Positions 20,910 through 31,795 of a stretch of 64,000 nucleotides of DNA are shown in pieces. The notes below the pieces were generated by a model. It saw only the letters and a list, made by a program, of their open reading frames with translations. It made no database searches and was not told the origin of the DNA. The stretch comes from an uncultured Shewanella sp. (GTDB lineage Bacteria > Pseudomonadota > Gammaproteobacteria > Enterobacterales > Shewanellaceae): positions 88,264 through 152,263 of the forward strand of contig NZ_CANMWS010000014.1 in assembly GCF_947501665.1 (NCBI RefSeq), given 5' to 3'. Numbering within the stretch: the stretch's first letter is position 1; every line of letters starts with the position of its first letter. The translations under genes and the position numbers were made by a program.

Positions 20910-23900
20910 TTAGTCTTGATCCAACTCGATATTAATACCGAGTGAGCGGATCTCCTTCAACAATACATTGAAGGACTCTGGCATACCTGGATTCATCTGA
21001 TGGTTACCGTCAACGATGTTCTTATACATCTGTGTACGACCATTTACATCATCTGACTTAACCGTTAGCATTTCTTGAAGCGTGTAAGCGGCACCGTATG
21101 CTTCTAGTGCCCATACTTCCATCTCACCGAAACGCTGACCACCAAACTGGGCTTTACCGCCGAGTGGTTGTTGAGTCACAAGACTGTAAGAACCAGTTGA
21201 ACGCGCATGCATCTTGTCATCAACCAAGTGGTTAAGTTTCAGCATGTACATGTAACCTACAGTTACTTGACGCTCAAACTCATTACCAGTACGGCCATCA
21301 AACAACTTACGCTGTCCAGACTCAGGCAATCCAGCAAGAGTCAGCATCTGCTTGATCTCTTTTTCTTTCGCGCCATCAAATGCTGGCGTGGCAACTGGAA
21401 TACCACCTTTTAGGTTCTTAGCAAGACGAATGACTTCATCATCAGTGAAAGAGTCGATGTCAACACGTTGAAGTACATCATCACCTAACTCGTAGACTTC
21501 TTTGATGTAATTACGTAATTCGGCTAACTCACGCTGTTCTTCAAGCATACTGGTAATACGATTACCAATGCCTTTTGCAGCTGCACCTAAATGCACTTCA
21601 AGTACCTGACCGATGTTCATACGTGATGGTACACCCAATGGGTTCAACACGATATCAACGGGATCGCCATTTTCATCGTAAGGCATGTCTTCAACAGGGC
21701 AGATCTTAGAGATCACACCTTTGTTACCGTGACGTCCCGCCATTTTATCACCTGGTTGGATCGTACGTTTAACGGCTAAGTAAACCTTAACGGTTTTCAA
21801 TACACCTGGTGCTAAGTCATCACCTTGAGTGATCTTACGACGCTTAACTTCAAACTTCTTATCAAAGTCAGCTTTTAGCTCTGCATGTTGCTCGCTAAGT
21901 TGCTCAAGCTCAGTTTGCTTCGCTTCATCATCGATGTTTTGTAGCAATAACTGTGAACGTGGAATAGTGGCAATTTGAACGTCGCTTAAGCCAGTGCTCG
22001 CTAATAAATTACGCGCACGGCCGTATACGCCTTCTTCCAAAATTTGGAATTCTTCGGTTAGATCTTTTCTCGCTTGCGCGATATGCATCTCTTCGATTTC
22101 AACAGCACGTTTATCTTTCTCAACGCCGTCACGGGTAAATACCTGTACGTCGATGATAGTACCCTTCACTGAATTAGGTACGCGTAATGAACTGTCTTTA
22201 ACGTCAGAGGCTTTCTCACCGAAAATAGCACGTAAAAGCTTTTCTTCTGGTGTTAGCTGTGTTTCACCTTTAGGTGTCACTTTACCAACTAGAATGTCGC
22301 CACCTTTCACTTCGGCACCAATGTAAACGATACCTGACTCGTCTAATTTAGACAGAGCAGATTCACCCACATTTGGAATATCAGCCGTAATTTCTTCGCT
22401 ACCTAATTTGGTATCACGCGCCACACAAGAAAGCTCTTGAATGTGGATAGTGGTGAAACGATCTTCTTGCGCAACACGCTCAGAAATTAAGATCGAATCC
22501 TCGAAGTTATAACCATTCCAAGGCATGAAGGCGATACGCATGTTTTGACCCAGCGCTAAATCACCTAAATCCGTTGAAGGACCATCGGCTAATACATCAC
22601 CGCGAACCACTGGCTCACCAACACTACAACACGGACGTTGGTTGATACAGGTGTTTTGGTTAGAACGGGTGTACTTAGTCAAGTTATAGATATCGATACC
22701 GGCTTCACCTGGGGTCAGCTCAGCTTCGTTCACTTTAACAACGATACGACTCGCATCAACGTACTCAACAAAACCACCACGCTTAGCGGCAACAACCACG
22801 CCTGAATCGACCGCTAATGTACGCTCAATACCCGTACCGACTAGCGGCTTATCCGCTTTGAGTGTAGGAACGGCTTGACGTTGCATGTTCGCGCCCATCA
22901 AGGCACGGTTAGCATCATCGTGTTCAAGGAATGGGATTAATGACGCCGCCACAGAAATAATTTGCTGTGGTGAAATATCCATATATTGCACATCGCTTGC
23001 ACGCATAAAGGTGGCTTCACCTTTGTGACGACAAGCAATTTGCTCTTCTAACATACGACCATTGGCATCAAGCTCAATGTTCGCCTGTGCAATAACATAA
23101 CGCCCTTCTTCAATCGCTGATAAGTAGTCCACTTCATCAGTGATCACGCCCTCAACCACTTTACGATAAGGCGTTTCTAGGAAGCCATATGAGTTGGTAC
23201 GCGCAAAACTCGCAAGGGAGTTAATCAGACCAATGTTTGGTCCTTCTGGCGTTTCAATTGGACATAGACGACCATAGTGAGTCGGATGTACATCTCGCAC
23301 TTCAAAGCCTGCACGCTCACGAGTCAAACCACCTGGGCCTAATGCAGAAATACGGCGCTTATGCGTCACTTCTGATAGCGGGTTGTTTTGATCCATAAAC
23401 TGAGACAGTTGAGAAGAACCGAAAAATTCTTTCACTGCAGCAGAAATCGGCTTAGCATTGATCAAGTCTTGAGGCATAAGCTCATTGAGATCGCCAAGGC
23501 TCAAACGTTCACGGACGGCACGTTCAACACGAACAAGACCGACACGGAATTGGTTTTCAGCCATTTCACCAACGCTACGAATACGACGGTTACCTAAGTG
23601 ATCGATATCATCAACTTCATCATTACCGTTACGGATCTTAATGATGTTCTTCATCACAGCAACGATATCTTCTTTACTAAGGATACCTTCACCTTCATCG
23701 TCTTCAATACTCAGACGACGGTTGAATTTCATACGACCGACTTTCGATAAGTCATAACGCTCTTCACTGAAGAAAAGGTTATTAAATAACGCTTCAGCGG
23801 CATCTTTGGTTGGTGGCTCGCCAGGACGCATCATACGATAGATTTCAACCAAAGCTTCTAAGCGGTTAGTGGTTGAATCGATACGTAGCGTATCAGACAT

Positions 23901-24941
23901 GTAAGCACCGTTATCAAGTTCATTGATATACAGTGTGCTCACTTCTTTAATACCAGCCAAAGAAAGCTTAGCAAGATCTTCTAAACCAATTTCAGCATTG
24001 GCAGAAACAATCACTTCACCGGTATCAGGATCAATGTAATCCTGACCAGAAATTTTACCCACAATGTATTCAACGGGGACTTCAAGTTCTGTGGTATTTG
24101 TTTTTTCTAATTGACGAATATGGCGCGCCGTAACCCGACGTCCTTTCTCAACTAAAACAGTTCCTTCAGAATCTTTAATATCATAACTTGCTGTCTCACC
24201 GCGCAGGCGCTCGGCAACAAGATCCATCACCAAAGTGTCTTTCTTAACTTTGAAATTAACACGGGTGAAGAAGATGTCTAAAATATCTTGCGTTGAATAA
24301 TCCAATGCACGCAGAATGATTGACGCAGCCAATTTACGACGACGGTCAATACGAACAAACAATGCATCTTTTGGATCAAATTCAAAATCCAACCATGAAC
24401 CACGGTAAGGAATAATACGTGCGTTATACAGTACCTTACCTGATGAATGTGTTTTACCACGATCATGATCGAAAAATACTCCTGGGCTACGATGTAGCTG
24501 AGAGACAATAACACGCTCAGTACCATTGATAACAAAAGTACCGTTGTCAGTCATAAGAGGGATATCCCCCATATAAACTTCTTGTTCTTTAATATCTTTA
24601 ACTGTGCCTGGTGCCGCTTCACGGTCATACAACACCATGCGTAATTTAACACGTAGCGGTGCAGAGTATGTGATACCACGGATTTGACATTCTTTCACAT
24701 CAAAAACAGGCTCGCCTAGCTTATAGCTGACATATTGCAGCTCTGAATTACCAGAGAAGCTTTTGATGGGAAAAACGCTACGGAAAGCCGCTTCAAAACC
24801 GCGCTCCCCAGTAGGATCTTGATCGGTGAACTTTTTAAATGAGTCCAACTGAATTGACAAAAGGTAAGGAATGTCCAGTACTTTTGGACTCTTACCGAAG
24901 TCTTTGCGAATACGCTTCTTTTCAGAATAGGAGTAAACCAT
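20910..24941 (-). CDS. rpoB: RNA polymerase beta subunit
   Basis: 1343 residues from the ATG at 24941 ([17 protein letters not shown]), preceded by AGGAG; a longer frame to 25037 would run into the leader and adds 32 unrelated residues. The rifampicin cluster I ([20 protein letters not shown]) is wild type. C-terminus [14 protein letters not shown] is normal. In the rpoBC unit downstream of rplL and a leaky terminator. Confidence 0.99.
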   Translation of the reverse strand: MVYSYSEKKRIRKDFGKSPKVLDIPYLLSIQLDSFKKFTDQDPTGERGFEAAFRSVFPIKSFSGNSELQYVSYKLGEPVFDVKECQIRGITYSAPLRVKLRMVLYDREAAPGTVKDIKEQEVYMGDIPLMTDNGTFVINGTERVIVSQLHRSPGVFFDHDRGKTHSSGKVLYNARIIPYRGSWLDFEFDPKDALFVRIDRRRKLAASIILRALDYSTQDILDIFFTRVNFKVKKDTLVMDLVAERLRGETASYDIKDSEGTVLVEKGRRVTARHIRQLEKTNTTELEVPVEYIVGKISGQDYIDPDTGEVIVSANAEIGLEDLAKLSLAGIKEVSTLYINELDNGAYMSDTLRIDSTTNRLEALVEIYRMMRPGEPPTKDAAEALFNNLFFSEERYDLSKVGRMKFNRRLSIEDDEGEGILSKEDIVAVMKNIIKIRNGNDEVDDIDHLGNRRIRSVGEMAENQFRVGLVRVERAVRERLSLGDLNELMPQDLINAKPISAAVKEFFGSSQLSQFMDQNNPLSEVTHKRRISALGPGGLTRERAGFEVRDVHPTHYGRLCPIETPEGPNIGLINSLASFARTNSYGFLETPYRKVVEGVITDEVDYLSAIEEGRYVIAQANIELDANGRMLEEQIACRHKGEATFMRASDVQYMDISPQQIISVAASLIPFLEHDDANRALMGANMQRQAVPTLKADKPLVGTGIERTLAVDSGVVVAAKRGGFVEYVDASRIVVKVNEAELTPGEAGIDIYNLTKYTRSNQNTCINQRPCCSVGEPVVRGDVLADGPSTDLGDLALGQNMRIAFMPWNGYNFEDSILISERVAQEDRFTTIHIQELSCVARDTKLGSEEITADIPNVGESALSKLDESGIVYIGAEVKGGDILVGKVTPKGETQLTPEEKLLRAIFGEKASDVKDSSLRVPNSVKGTIIDVQVFTRDGVEKDKRAVEIEEMHIAQARKDLTEEFQILEEGVYGRARNLLASTGLSDVQIATIPRSQLLLQNIDDEAKQTELEQLSEQHAELKADFDKKFEVKRRKITQGDDLAPGVLKTVKVYLAVKRTIQPGDKMAGRHGNKGVISKICPVEDMPYDENGDPVDIVLNPLGVPSRMNIGQVLEVHLGAAAKGIGNRITSMLEEQRELAELRNYIKEVYELGDDVLQRVDIDSFTDDEVIRLAKNLKGGIPVATPAFDGAKEKEIKQMLTLAGLPESGQRKLFDGRTGNEFERQVTVGYMYMLKLNHLVDDKMHARSTGSYSLVTQQPLGGKAQFGGQRFGEMEVWALEAYGAAYTLQEMLTVKSDDVNGRTQMYKNIVDGNHQMNPGMPESFNVLLKEIRSLGINIELDQD

Positions 24942-25118
24942 GGGTTTCCTCTGATTGCGGAATGTGACCAAGACTACATTAAACATTGTCTGTACAATGC
25001 TAACGTAGCAACGTTTGCCCATCACCGTTGAAAGCAAGAACCTAACCAGTAATCTCTGCTAGGAACTGCAACATCTGGCGATAAACGGTGAATAAAAAAT
25101 CGCCTGCGCCTACAGCGC

Positions 25119-25153
25119 AAAAAAGGCCGACAGTCTAAAAAACCGTCAGCCTT
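25119..25153 (-). terminator. rplL-rpoB attenuator
   Basis: Minus strand 11-bp stem (25143-25153 with 25123-25133, two G-U pairs), 9-nt T-rich loop, then six T (25119-25124). Its place between rplL and rpoB matches the partial terminator that lowers rpoBC relative to rplJL expression in E. coli; read-through level is inferred. Confidence 0.75.
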
Positions 25154-25191
25154 CACCCGATTGACTCGGGCTTAGCAAGTTATATTATAAC

Positions 25192-25557
25192 TTACTTAAT
25201 CTCTACTGCAGCACCAGCTGCTTCTAGATCAGTCTTAAGCGCTTCAGCTTCTTCTTTAGTGATCGCTTCTTTAACAGCTACAGGCGCTGATTCAGCCATA
25301 CCTTTAGCTTCTTTCAGGCCAAGACCTGTCGCGCCACGAAGTGCTTTAATCACTGCAACTTTGTTGTCGCCGTGTGAAGTAAGGATCACGTCGAATTCTG
25401 TTTGCTCTTCAGCAGCAGCGGCTTCGCCACCACCAGAAACAACAGCAGCAGCGGCAGATACGCCGAACTTCTCTTCCATTGCTTCGATTAGTTCAACAAC
25501 TTCCATTACAGACATTTCTGCAAAAGCTTCTAAGATTTGGTCTTTAGTGATAGACAT
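25192..25557 (-). CDS. rplL: 50S ribosomal protein L7/L12
   Basis: 121 residues: N-terminal dimerisation domain ([20 protein letters not shown]), Ala/Gly-rich hinge, and C-terminal factor-binding domain with [18 protein letters not shown]. Multiple dimers form the stalk on L10 that recruits EF-Tu, EF-G and IF2. Directly behind rplJ. Confidence 0.98.
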   Translation of the reverse strand: MSITKDQILEAFAEMSVMEVVELIEAMEEKFGVSAAAAVVSGGGEAAAAEEQTEFDVILTSHGDNKVAVIKALRGATGLGLKEAKGMAESAPVAVKEAITKEEAEALKTDLEAAGAAVEIK

Positions 25558-25610
25558 AACAAAAAATTCCTAAATGTTCTGAATTCAATTCAATTAAGCG
25601 GCTAATAAAA

Positions 25611-26111
25611 TTAAGCTGCTTCTTCTTTTTGATCGCGAAGGGCGGCCAAAGTACGTACAAACTTGCCAGCAGACGCTTCTTTTAGAGTCATCATTAACTG
25701 AGCTAGTGCTTCTTCGTAAGTTGGTAGTTTCGCTAAACGATCAATATTCGTTGCAGGGATTAATTCCCCTTCAAAGGCTGCTGCTTTTACTTCAAATAGC
25801 TCTTGCTCTTTAGCAAAGTCTTTTAAAAGACGTGCTGCGGCACCTGGGTGCTCGTTAGAGAAAGCGATAAGAGTAGGACCTGAGAACGTTTCGTTAAGGC
25901 ACTCAAAATCAGTACCTTGAAGCGCACGACGAGCCAAAGTATTACGTACAACTTTAACGAATACTCCGTTCTCACGAGCGGCTTTACGTAAACCGGTCAT
26001 AGCACCCACAGTTACACCACGTGAATCGGCAACAACTGCAGATAAAGCACCTTTGGCAACTTCGTTGACTTCAGCAACAATCGCCTGTTTGTCTTCGAGT
26101 CTTAATGCCAT
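25611..26111 (-). CDS. rplJ: 50S ribosomal protein L10
   Basis: 166 residues, [21 protein letters not shown] start; N-terminal rRNA-binding domain and a C-terminal helix that binds L7/L12 dimers. In E. coli the L10-L12 complex represses this operon through the rplJ leader; a long leader (26112-26341) is present here. Confidence 0.98.
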   Translation of the reverse strand: MALRLEDKQAIVAEVNEVAKGALSAVVADSRGVTVGAMTGLRKAARENGVFVKVVRNTLARRALQGTDFECLNETFSGPTLIAFSNEHPGAAARLLKDFAKEQELFEVKAAAFEGELIPATNIDRLAKLPTYEEALAQLMMTLKEASAGKFVRTLAALRDQKEEAA

Positions 26112-26341
26112 TGGCTTTACTCCTGGATTCTATCTAGGGAAACCCCTAGTAATTACCATATTCGCTATCAAATGACAGCGAATGACTTACGGCGCGAATA
26201 TCCAGAAGAACAAAATCTATCTGGGGTCCGACACCGTCTACGTAGGAAATTAAGTTACACTTTACAGCTAACACCTACGGTCTTGGACGGAGATCAAAAT
26301 AAGTGCAAAAAGCAACTTATTGACCTCAACCCTACAAAGTG
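26112..26341 (-). promoter_or_regulatory. rplJ mRNA leader, probable L10 autoregulatory region
   Basis: About 230 bases of untranslated leader separate the promoter at 26347-26375 from the rplJ ATG, with several complementary stretches (for instance TTCGCTGTCA...TGATAGCGAA close to the start codon side). A long leader here is the known target of the L10-L12 repressor complex in enterobacteria. The kink-turn itself was not identified by eye. Confidence 0.5.
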
Positions 26342-26346
26342 CGCGC

Positions 26347-26375
26347 ATTATAGACTAATACGCACAGCTTGTAAA
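26347..26375 (-). promoter_or_regulatory. rplJ promoter
   Basis: Minus strand -35 TTTACA (26370-26375), 17-bp spacer, -10 TATAAT (26347-26352), discriminator GCGCGC, immediately after the rplA stop codon. Confidence 0.8.
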
Positions 26376-26376
26376 T

Positions 26377-27078
26377 TTACTTAACGTCAGCTAACGTACC
26401 TTGGTCAACGGTAACACCGGCGCCCATGGTCGTTGAGATGCTAACTTTCTTAAGGTAAACACCTTTAGCAACCGCTGGCTTGGCTTTTTTCAATGCACCA
26501 AGTAGGGCTTCTAAGTTTTCCTTAAGTTGAACGGGTTCAAAATCCACTTTACCGATAGTTGTGTGGATGATACCGTTCTTATCGTTACGGTAACGGATTT
26601 GACCCGCTTTTGCGTTCTTAACAGCTTCTGCAACATTAGGTGTTACAGTGCCTGTTTTAGGGTTAGGCATCAAGCCACGTGGGCCTAAGATTTGGCCTAA
26701 TTGACCAACAACGCGCATTGCATCTGGAGAAGCAATCACTACGTCGAAGTTCATTTCACCCGCTTTAACTTGTGCAGCAAGCTCATCCATACCCACTAGC
26801 TCTGCGCCAGCAGCTGTTGCTGCTTCAGCGTTAGCACCTTGAGTGAATACAGCAACACGTACTTCACGACCTGTACCGTGTGGCAATACAGTTGCACCAC
26901 GAACGTTTTGATCAGATTTACGTGGGTCAACACCTAGGTTAACCGCAACATCAACACTTTCAACAAACTTTGCAGTAGCTAATTCTTTTAGCAATGCAAC
27001 CGCTTCATTGATGTCGTAACTTTTAGTGACTTCTACTTTTTCGCGAATAAGACGTGCGCGTTTAGTTAGCTTTGCCAT
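26377..27078 (-). CDS. rplA: 50S ribosomal protein L1
   Basis: 233 residues, [21 protein letters not shown] start with [14 protein letters not shown], the L1 signature. It forms the mobile L1 stalk for E-site tRNA release and in E. coli represses rplKA translation. It begins 4 bases after the rplK stop. Confidence 0.98.
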   Translation of the reverse strand: MAKLTKRARLIREKVEVTKSYDINEAVALLKELATAKFVESVDVAVNLGVDPRKSDQNVRGATVLPHGTGREVRVAVFTQGANAEAATAAGAELVGMDELAAQVKAGEMNFDVVIASPDAMRVVGQLGQILGPRGLMPNPKTGTVTPNVAEAVKNAKAGQIRYRNDKNGIIHTTIGKVDFEPVQLKENLEALLGALKKAKPAVAKGVYLKKVSISTTMGAGVTVDQGTLADVK

Positions 27079-27082
27079 GATA

Positions 27083-27511
27083 TTAATCCTCTACTACCAA
27101 ACCCATTGAACGCGCAGTACCTTCAATTGAGCGAGTCATCGCTTCAATATCAGCACCAGTCATATCAGTCGCTTTAGTTTCAGCAATTTCCTGAACAGCG
27201 CTGCGCTTGATAGTACCCACTTTTTCAGTGTTAGGACGACCAGAACCTGATTTCAGGCCTGCTGCTTTTAGCAACAAAAAAGAAGCTGGAGGCGTCTTAG
27301 TTTCAAAAGTGAAAGAGCGATCAGTATAAACGGTGATCACAACAGGAATTGGCATACCTTTGTCGAACTTTTCAGTACGCGCATTGAATGCTTTACAGAA
27401 TTCCATGATGTTGACACCTTTTTGACCCAAAGCTGGACCTACTGGTGGCGACGGATTCGCAGCGCCGGCTGCAACTTGCAATTTGATGTAACCATCAACT
27501 TTCTTTGCCAT
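27083..27511 (-). CDS. rplK: 50S ribosomal protein L11
   Basis: 142 residues from the ATG at 27511 ([16 protein letters not shown]), following an AGGAAA site; the in-frame ATG at 27538 is not used by the family. The Pro-rich [16 protein letters not shown] loop, bound by thiopeptides and needed for RelA activation, is intact. Confidence 0.98.
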   Translation of the reverse strand: MAKKVDGYIKLQVAAGAANPSPPVGPALGQKGVNIMEFCKAFNARTEKFDKGMPIPVVITVYTDRSFTFETKTPPASFLLLKAAGLKSGSGRPNTEKVGTIKRSAVQEIAETKATDMTGADIEAMTRSIEGTARSMGLVVED

Positions 27512-27586
27512 GAGACATTTCCTCAAGTTTGGGTTCAAACGCCATCAGCCCAACGCCGATAAGCTCCCCGAAAATAATGGTGGCGA

Positions 27587-27615
27587 ATTATATATAAATT
27601 CGCCACCTTTTCCAA
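27587..27615 (-). promoter_or_regulatory. rplK promoter, overlapping a strong inverted repeat
   Basis: Minus strand -35 TTGGAA (27610-27615), 17-bp spacer and -10 TATAAT (27587-27592). The region 27579-27608 is also an inverted repeat (GGTGGCGAATT/AATTCGCCACC) with T-rich flanks, so the same DNA may double as a terminator for nusG transcripts. Confidence 0.6.
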
Positions 27616-27636
27616 ATCATTTTGCGTTTTATTTAA

Positions 27637-28179
27637 TCAGCTTTTTTCAATTTGAGCGAAATCAAGTTCAACCGGTGTAGAACGACCAAAGATCATGACC
27701 GACACTTTCACGCGATTCTTCTCGTAATCGACTTCTTCAACCGTACCGTTAAAGTCAGCGAAAGGTCCGTCAATTACACGGACAATTTCACCCGCTTCAA
27801 ACATAATGCGGTGTGTTGGCGATTCGGTCGTTTCTTGAAGACGCTGTAGAATGGCATCCGCTTCTCTATCTGAAATAGGAGCAGGCCTGTCTGAAGTGCC
27901 ACCAATAAAGCCCATTACACGCGGAATACTTTTCACTAAATGCCAGCTTTCATCGTTCATCACCATTTGGACTAATACATAGCCTGGGAAAAACTTACGC
28001 TCACTCTTGCGACGCTGACCCGCACGCATTTCAACCACTTCTTCAGTAGGGACCAATACCTCACCAAAATAGTGCTCCATTGAATGCATCTTAATGTACT
28101 CATTCAACGATTTACACACTCTGCCTTCATAGCCAGAAAATGCTTGAACCACATACCATCTTTTTTTAGCTTCAGTCAT
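27637..28179 (-). CDS. nusG: Transcription elongation/antitermination factor NusG
   Basis: 180 residues: NGN domain from [21 protein letters not shown], then linker and C-terminal KOW domain ([22 protein letters not shown]). It binds RNA polymerase and either Rho or S10. Directly downstream of secE, the standard pair. Confidence 0.98.
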   Translation of the reverse strand: MTEAKKRWYVVQAFSGYEGRVCKSLNEYIKMHSMEHYFGEVLVPTEEVVEMRAGQRRKSERKFFPGYVLVQMVMNDESWHLVKSIPRVMGFIGGTSDRPAPISDREADAILQRLQETTESPTHRIMFEAGEIVRVIDGPFADFNGTVEEVDYEKNRVKVSVMIFGRSTPVELDFAQIEKS

Positions 28180-28188
28180 TCGAGATGC

Positions 28189-28560
28189 CTATACGCCTGT
28201 AATAAAATTAACAATTTTAAGTAATACTGCGTCCATACCCCAAAGGATTAACGCCAAAATACCTGTTGCAGCTAACACGATAAACGTCGTGTTCAGTGCT
28301 TCTTGACGCGTAGGCCAAATAACTTTACGGACTTCGATTTGCGACTCACGTGCAAAAGAAAGAGCCTGTTTACCTTTCACTGTTTGTAGCGCAATAAAAC
28401 CTGCAACGGCAAATGTAACGATAACGCCGAGTGCGCGTACCACGACACTTGCTTGATCAAACATTTGATTGCCTACAATAGCGGCGGCTAATAGCACAAT
28501 AACTATGCCCCACTTAAGAATATCCAGAGAATTGCTCTGGTTTTCAGTATTTGTTGTCAT
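28189..28560 (-). CDS. secE: SecE, preprotein translocase subunit
   Basis: 123 residues with three hydrophobic segments (about 15-32, 41-58 and 93-113), the proteobacterial three-TM form; the conserved amphipathic helix and VRKVIWPTRQEAL motif precede the last TM. It clamps SecY. Co-directional with nusG, 9 bases apart. Confidence 0.97.
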   Translation of the reverse strand: MTTNTENQSNSLDILKWGIVIVLLAAAIVGNQMFDQASVVVRALGVIVTFAVAGFIALQTVKGKQALSFARESQIEVRKVIWPTRQEALNTTFIVLAATGILALILWGMDAVLLKIVNFITGV

Positions 28561-28720
28561 CGGTTAATTCCGTTACTCACTACGAACTATAAATAAAGTC
28601 CTGCTGACAAAAAATTTAAGACTTTACTCAGTGAAATTTTTCAGTCAGCCCATAAAATCCGAACTGACATTCCACTATACAGAGATAGTATAAATTCAGA
28701 GGGTCTAAAATCGGCCATAG

Positions 28721-28749
28721 ATTGTATTCTTATTCCACTACTTTGGCAA
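28721..28749 (-). promoter_or_regulatory. secE-nusG promoter
   Basis: Minus strand -35 TTGCCA (28744-28749), 17-bp spacer, -10 TACAAT (28721-28726), downstream of the tufB terminator. It would give a leader of about 155 bases before secE. Confidence 0.7.
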
Positions 28750-28790
28750 GAATACAAATCAAAATGACACCATTAAAGCCACAATAACCA

Positions 28791-28819
28791 AAAAAAGGCA
28801 GCCTAAGCTGCCTTTTTTT
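28791..28819 (-). terminator. tufB terminator
   Basis: Same 12-bp stem with CTAA loop and T tract as after tufA (12008-12035). The identity extends over the 52 bases from terminator to stop codon in both copies, so the duplicated or gene-converted unit includes the 3' flank. Confidence 0.9.
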
Positions 28820-28842
28820 ATGTTGCGTAAAATGAGTCGCTA

Positions 28843-30027
28843 TTAAGCAACAATCTTAGCTACAACACCCGCACCTACTGTACGGCCACCTTCACGGATT
28901 GCGAAGCGTAAACCTTCGTCCATCGCGATTGGGCAGATTAGCGTCACAACCATCTTGATGTTGTCACCTGGCATTACCATTTCTACGCCTTCAGGTAGCT
29001 CAATTGTACCTGTTACGTCAGTTGTACGGAAGTAGAACTGTGGACGGTAGCCTTTGAAGAATGGAGTGTGACGTCCACCTTCTTCTTTTGAAAGTACATA
29101 AACTTCTGATTCAAAAGTTGTGTGTGGGTTGATTGAACCAGGCGCTGCCAATACTTGACCACGCTCTACTTCATCACGCTTAGTACCACGTAGTAGTACA
29201 CCACAGTTCTCACCTGCACGACCTTCGTCAAGCAGCTTACGGAACATTTCAACACCTGTACAAGTTGTCTTCGTCGTATCTTTGATACCAACGATTTCAA
29301 CTTCTTCACCCACTTTGATGATACCGCGCTCTACACGACCAGTAACAACTGTACCACGACCTGAAATTGAGAACACATCTTCGATTGGAAGAATGAATGC
29401 ACCGTCAATCGCACGCTCTGGCTCTGGGATATAAGTATCTAGGGCTTCTGCAAGCTCAAGAATTTTCGCTTCCCACTCAGCTTCGCCTTCAAGGGCTTTA
29501 AGTGCACTGCCTTGGATAACGGGTAAGTCATCACCAGGGAATTCATATTCAGAAAGTAGTTCACGTACTTCCATTTCTACAAGCTCAAGTAGCTCTTCGT
29601 CATCAACCATGTCACATTTGTTCATGAATACGATGATGAAAGGAACACCAACCTGACGAGAAAGCAGGATGTGCTCACGCGTTTGTGGCATTGGGCCGTC
29701 TGTAGAAGCAACAACTAAGATTGCACCGTCCATTTGAGCAGCACCAGTAATCATGTTTTTAACATAATCCGCGTGACCTGGGCAATCGACGTGCGCATAG
29801 TGACGAGTTGGTGTGTCATATTCGATGTGAGAAGTATTAATGGTAATACCACGCTCACGCTCTTCTGGAGCGTTATCGATTTGTGCGAAATCTTTAACTT
29901 CACCACCGTAAGTTTTGGTTAATACTGCAGAGATAGCAGCAGTTAGTGTAGTTTTACCATGGTCAACGTGACCAATTGTACCTACGTTTACGTGAGGTTT
30001 ACTACGTTCGAATTTTTCTTTAGCCAT
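28843..30027 (-). CDS. tufB: Elongation factor Tu, copy B
   Basis: 394 residues from the ATG at 30027 ([14 protein letters not shown]); an in-frame ATG at 30045 is rejected as outside the family. Aligned without gaps to tufA, the copies differ at only four bases: three silent changes in the first 12 codons (29992, 29995, 30010) and one missense at 29462, Ile189 here against Thr in tufA. Located behind tRNA genes in the classic thrU-tyrU-glyT-(thrT)-tufB arrangement, so probably co-transcribed with them. Confidence 0.98.
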   Translation of the reverse strand: MAKEKFERSKPHVNVGTIGHVDHGKTTLTAAISAVLTKTYGGEVKDFAQIDNAPEERERGITINTSHIEYDTPTRHYAHVDCPGHADYVKNMITGAAQMDGAILVVASTDGPMPQTREHILLSRQVGVPFIIVFMNKCDMVDDEELLELVEMEVRELLSEYEFPGDDLPVIQGSALKALEGEAEWEAKILELAEALDTYIPEPERAIDGAFILPIEDVFSISGRGTVVTGRVERGIIKVGEEVEIVGIKDTTKTTCTGVEMFRKLLDEGRAGENCGVLLRGTKRDEVERGQVLAAPGSINPHTTFESEVYVLSKEEGGRHTPFFKGYRPQFYFRTTDVTGTIELPEGVEMVMPGDNIKMVVTLICPIAMDEGLRFAIREGGRTVGAGVVAKIVA

Positions 30028-30146
30028 GGTATTGCCCCAATCCAAAATACTTGGTGATGAAACTGCAAATATGATAAAAAATCCGATGCATTAAATGTCA
30101 TCGAATCAGTCGGTTTTGAATAATTAGGAGTGAAATAAAGAAGTGT

Positions 30147-30221
30147 TGAAGCTGACAGGCATAAAACTGAGGACCTCGCCCTTTACACAGGGCGTGCTCG
30201 ACAGATTGAGCACAAATCAGA
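30147..30221 (-). pseudogene. Decayed tRNA-Thr relic (position of thrT)
   Basis: Minus strand sequence folds partly like a tRNA: acceptor arm CTGAT/GTCAG, a D stem GCTC/GAGC and a GC-rich anticodon stem CGCCC/GGGCG, followed by AGGTC. It matches the enterobacterial thrT in layout and lies exactly where thrT lies, between tRNA-Gly and tufB. Decay is evident: no GG in the D loop, an 8-base anticodon loop, position 1-72 unpaired, a T arm reading GTTTTATG instead of GTTCGAAT, and no CCA. The identification is by eye against remembered thrT. Confidence 0.65.
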
Positions 30222-30223
30222 AT

Positions 30224-30297
30224 TGGAGCGGATGGCGGGAATCGAACCCGCGTTATCAGCTTGGAAGGCTGGAGTAATACCATTATACGACATCCGC
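30224..30297 (-). tRNA. tRNA-Gly (anticodon TCC)
   Basis: 74 bases including encoded CCA. Acceptor GCGGATG, anticodon loop CTTCCAA giving TCC, T loop GTTCGAATC. Third tRNA of the tufB leader transcript, equivalent to E. coli glyT. Confidence 0.95.
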
Positions 30298-30336
30298 GCA
30301 ACCTACTTTAGGTTACCTAACTACCCATTTAAAAAA

Positions 30337-30421
30337 TGGTGGAGGGAGAAGGATTCGAACCTTCGAAGGCTGAGCCGTCAGATTTACAGTCTGATCCCTT
30401 TGGCCACTCGGGAACCCCTCC
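30337..30421 (-). tRNA. tRNA-Tyr (anticodon GTA)
   Basis: 85 bases with the long variable arm of tRNA-Tyr; begins GGAGGGGTTCCCGAGTGG, anticodon loop ACTGTAAAT giving GTA, encoded ACCA end. Equivalent to E. coli tyrU. Confidence 0.95.
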
Positions 30422-30430
30422 GATGAAATG

Positions 30431-30506
<76 letters not shown>

Positions 30507-30524
30507 GTGTCATTTCGGTAGCGG

Positions 30525-30553
30525 ATATTATGGAAGTCTGAGCATAAGTGCAA
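30525..30553 (-). promoter_or_regulatory. Promoter of the tRNA(Thr-Tyr-Gly)-tufB unit
   Basis: Minus strand -35 TTGCAC (30548-30553), 17-bp spacer, -10 TAATAT (30525-30530) followed by CCGC, about 12 bases before the first tRNA. No other tufB promoter was recognised. Confidence 0.6.
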
Positions 30554-30739
30554 TAGGTAAATTGTATTTTTATTAAAAAAAAGTGTTAATCGATGTTTTT
30601 TTGTTCCAAATAAGCTTTTTCAGCTTAAAAAAGATACCATCAATACCGACAAAAACAGCATACAGTCTTATCGAGCTTCTTTATTCTTGTTCCTCATAAA
30701 ATCATAGTGTACTGTTCAGCCCTTAAGGAGAACAAAGCT

Positions 30740-31690
30740 ATGACATCGGCAAATCAATTTCACAATGCGCTTTACCTTGCTTTTCAAAGGGCCCAATGGG
30801 CAGAACTTCGTAATTCAGTCCCCTTAACATTGAATGAAACTGATCTGGCAAATTTGCGCGGGATCAATGAAAAACTGTCTCTCACCGAAGTCACTGATAT
30901 CTATTTGCCAGTCAGTCGATTATTAAATTTGATTGTCGGCGCCAAACAGCAACGTGGACTCACACTGAATCAGTTTTTAGGGCACACACCACCTAAACGG
31001 CCTTATATTATCAGTATCGCAGGCAGTGTGGCTGTCGGAAAAAGTACCACGGCAAGAATATTACAAGCCTTATTACAGCAATGGCCTGAACACCCGCAAG
31101 TAGATTTAATCACTACCGATGGCTTTTTATATCCGCTATCTGAGCTGAAAAGAAGAGGCTTATTACAGCGAAAAGGCTTTCCTGAAAGCTATGATATGAA
31201 ACTACTGATTGATTTTATCACCAAAATAAAATCAGGTGACGCTTCAGTAAAAGCACCATTATATTCACATATTAAATACGATAGGATCCCCAAGAAAAAT
31301 CAAATTATTAACCAACCCGATATTTTGATTATTGAAGGACTCAATGTATTGCAAACAGGACAAGACTCACCTTTTGATACCAAACGCCCTTTTTTATCAG
31401 ACTTTGTTGATTTCTCTATTTATGTCGATGCTTGTCAGTCGTTGCTGAAACAATGGTATGTCGAGCGCTTCTTACAGTTCAGACAAGGTGCGTTTGCTAA
31501 CCCTAAGTCTTACTTCCACCATTACTCTAAACTCAATGATGACGAGTCAGTGCAAATCGCGACGAATATTTGGGACAGTATTAATGGTCCTAATTTACAA
31601 CTAAACATCGAGCCCACACGAGAGCGAGCCCATCTGATTTTACAAAAAGGCGCGGATCATTTAATGGATCAAGTCTTACTGAGAAAATAA
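30740..31690 (+). CDS. coaA: Pantothenate kinase, type I
   Basis: 316 residues from the ATG at 30740, which has AAGGAG nine bases upstream; an earlier ATG at 30707 has no ribosome site and would make the protein longer than the family. The P-loop GSVAVGKST is at 95-103. The enzyme phosphorylates pantothenate, the first and feedback-controlled step to CoA. Convergent with birA, the same arrangement as in E. coli. Confidence 0.97.
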   Translation: MTSANQFHNALYLAFQRAQWAELRNSVPLTLNETDLANLRGINEKLSLTEVTDIYLPVSRLLNLIVGAKQQRGLTLNQFLGHTPPKRPYIISIAGSVAVGKSTTARILQALLQQWPEHPQVDLITTDGFLYPLSELKRRGLLQRKGFPESYDMKLLIDFITKIKSGDASVKAPLYSHIKYDRIPKKNQIINQPDILIIEGLNVLQTGQDSPFDTKRPFLSDFVDFSIYVDACQSLLKQWYVERFLQFRQGAFANPKSYFHHYSKLNDDESVQIATNIWDSINGPNLQLNIEPTRERAHLILQKGADHLMDQVLLRK

Positions 31691-31734
31691 TTCAGGTAAT
31701 CGAACAACTGATTTTACAAAAGCAGCCACTCAAC

Positions 31735-31766
31735 AAAAAAGGGCGCCCCTTAATGAAGCCGCCCTC
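31735..31766 (-). terminator. birA terminator
   Basis: Minus strand stem AGGGCG/CGCCCT extended by a second G-U-rich helix, 5-nt loop, then six T (31735-31740). It lies in the coaA-birA convergent gap. Confidence 0.8.
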
Positions 31767-31795
31767 TTGATAAAATAGCATTAGCTCAATGATTG

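Noticed and set aside
15900..24941. Antibiotic-resistance changes in rpsL or rpoB
   Set aside because: Lys43 of S12 and the rifampicin cluster I of RpoB both read as wild type by eye.
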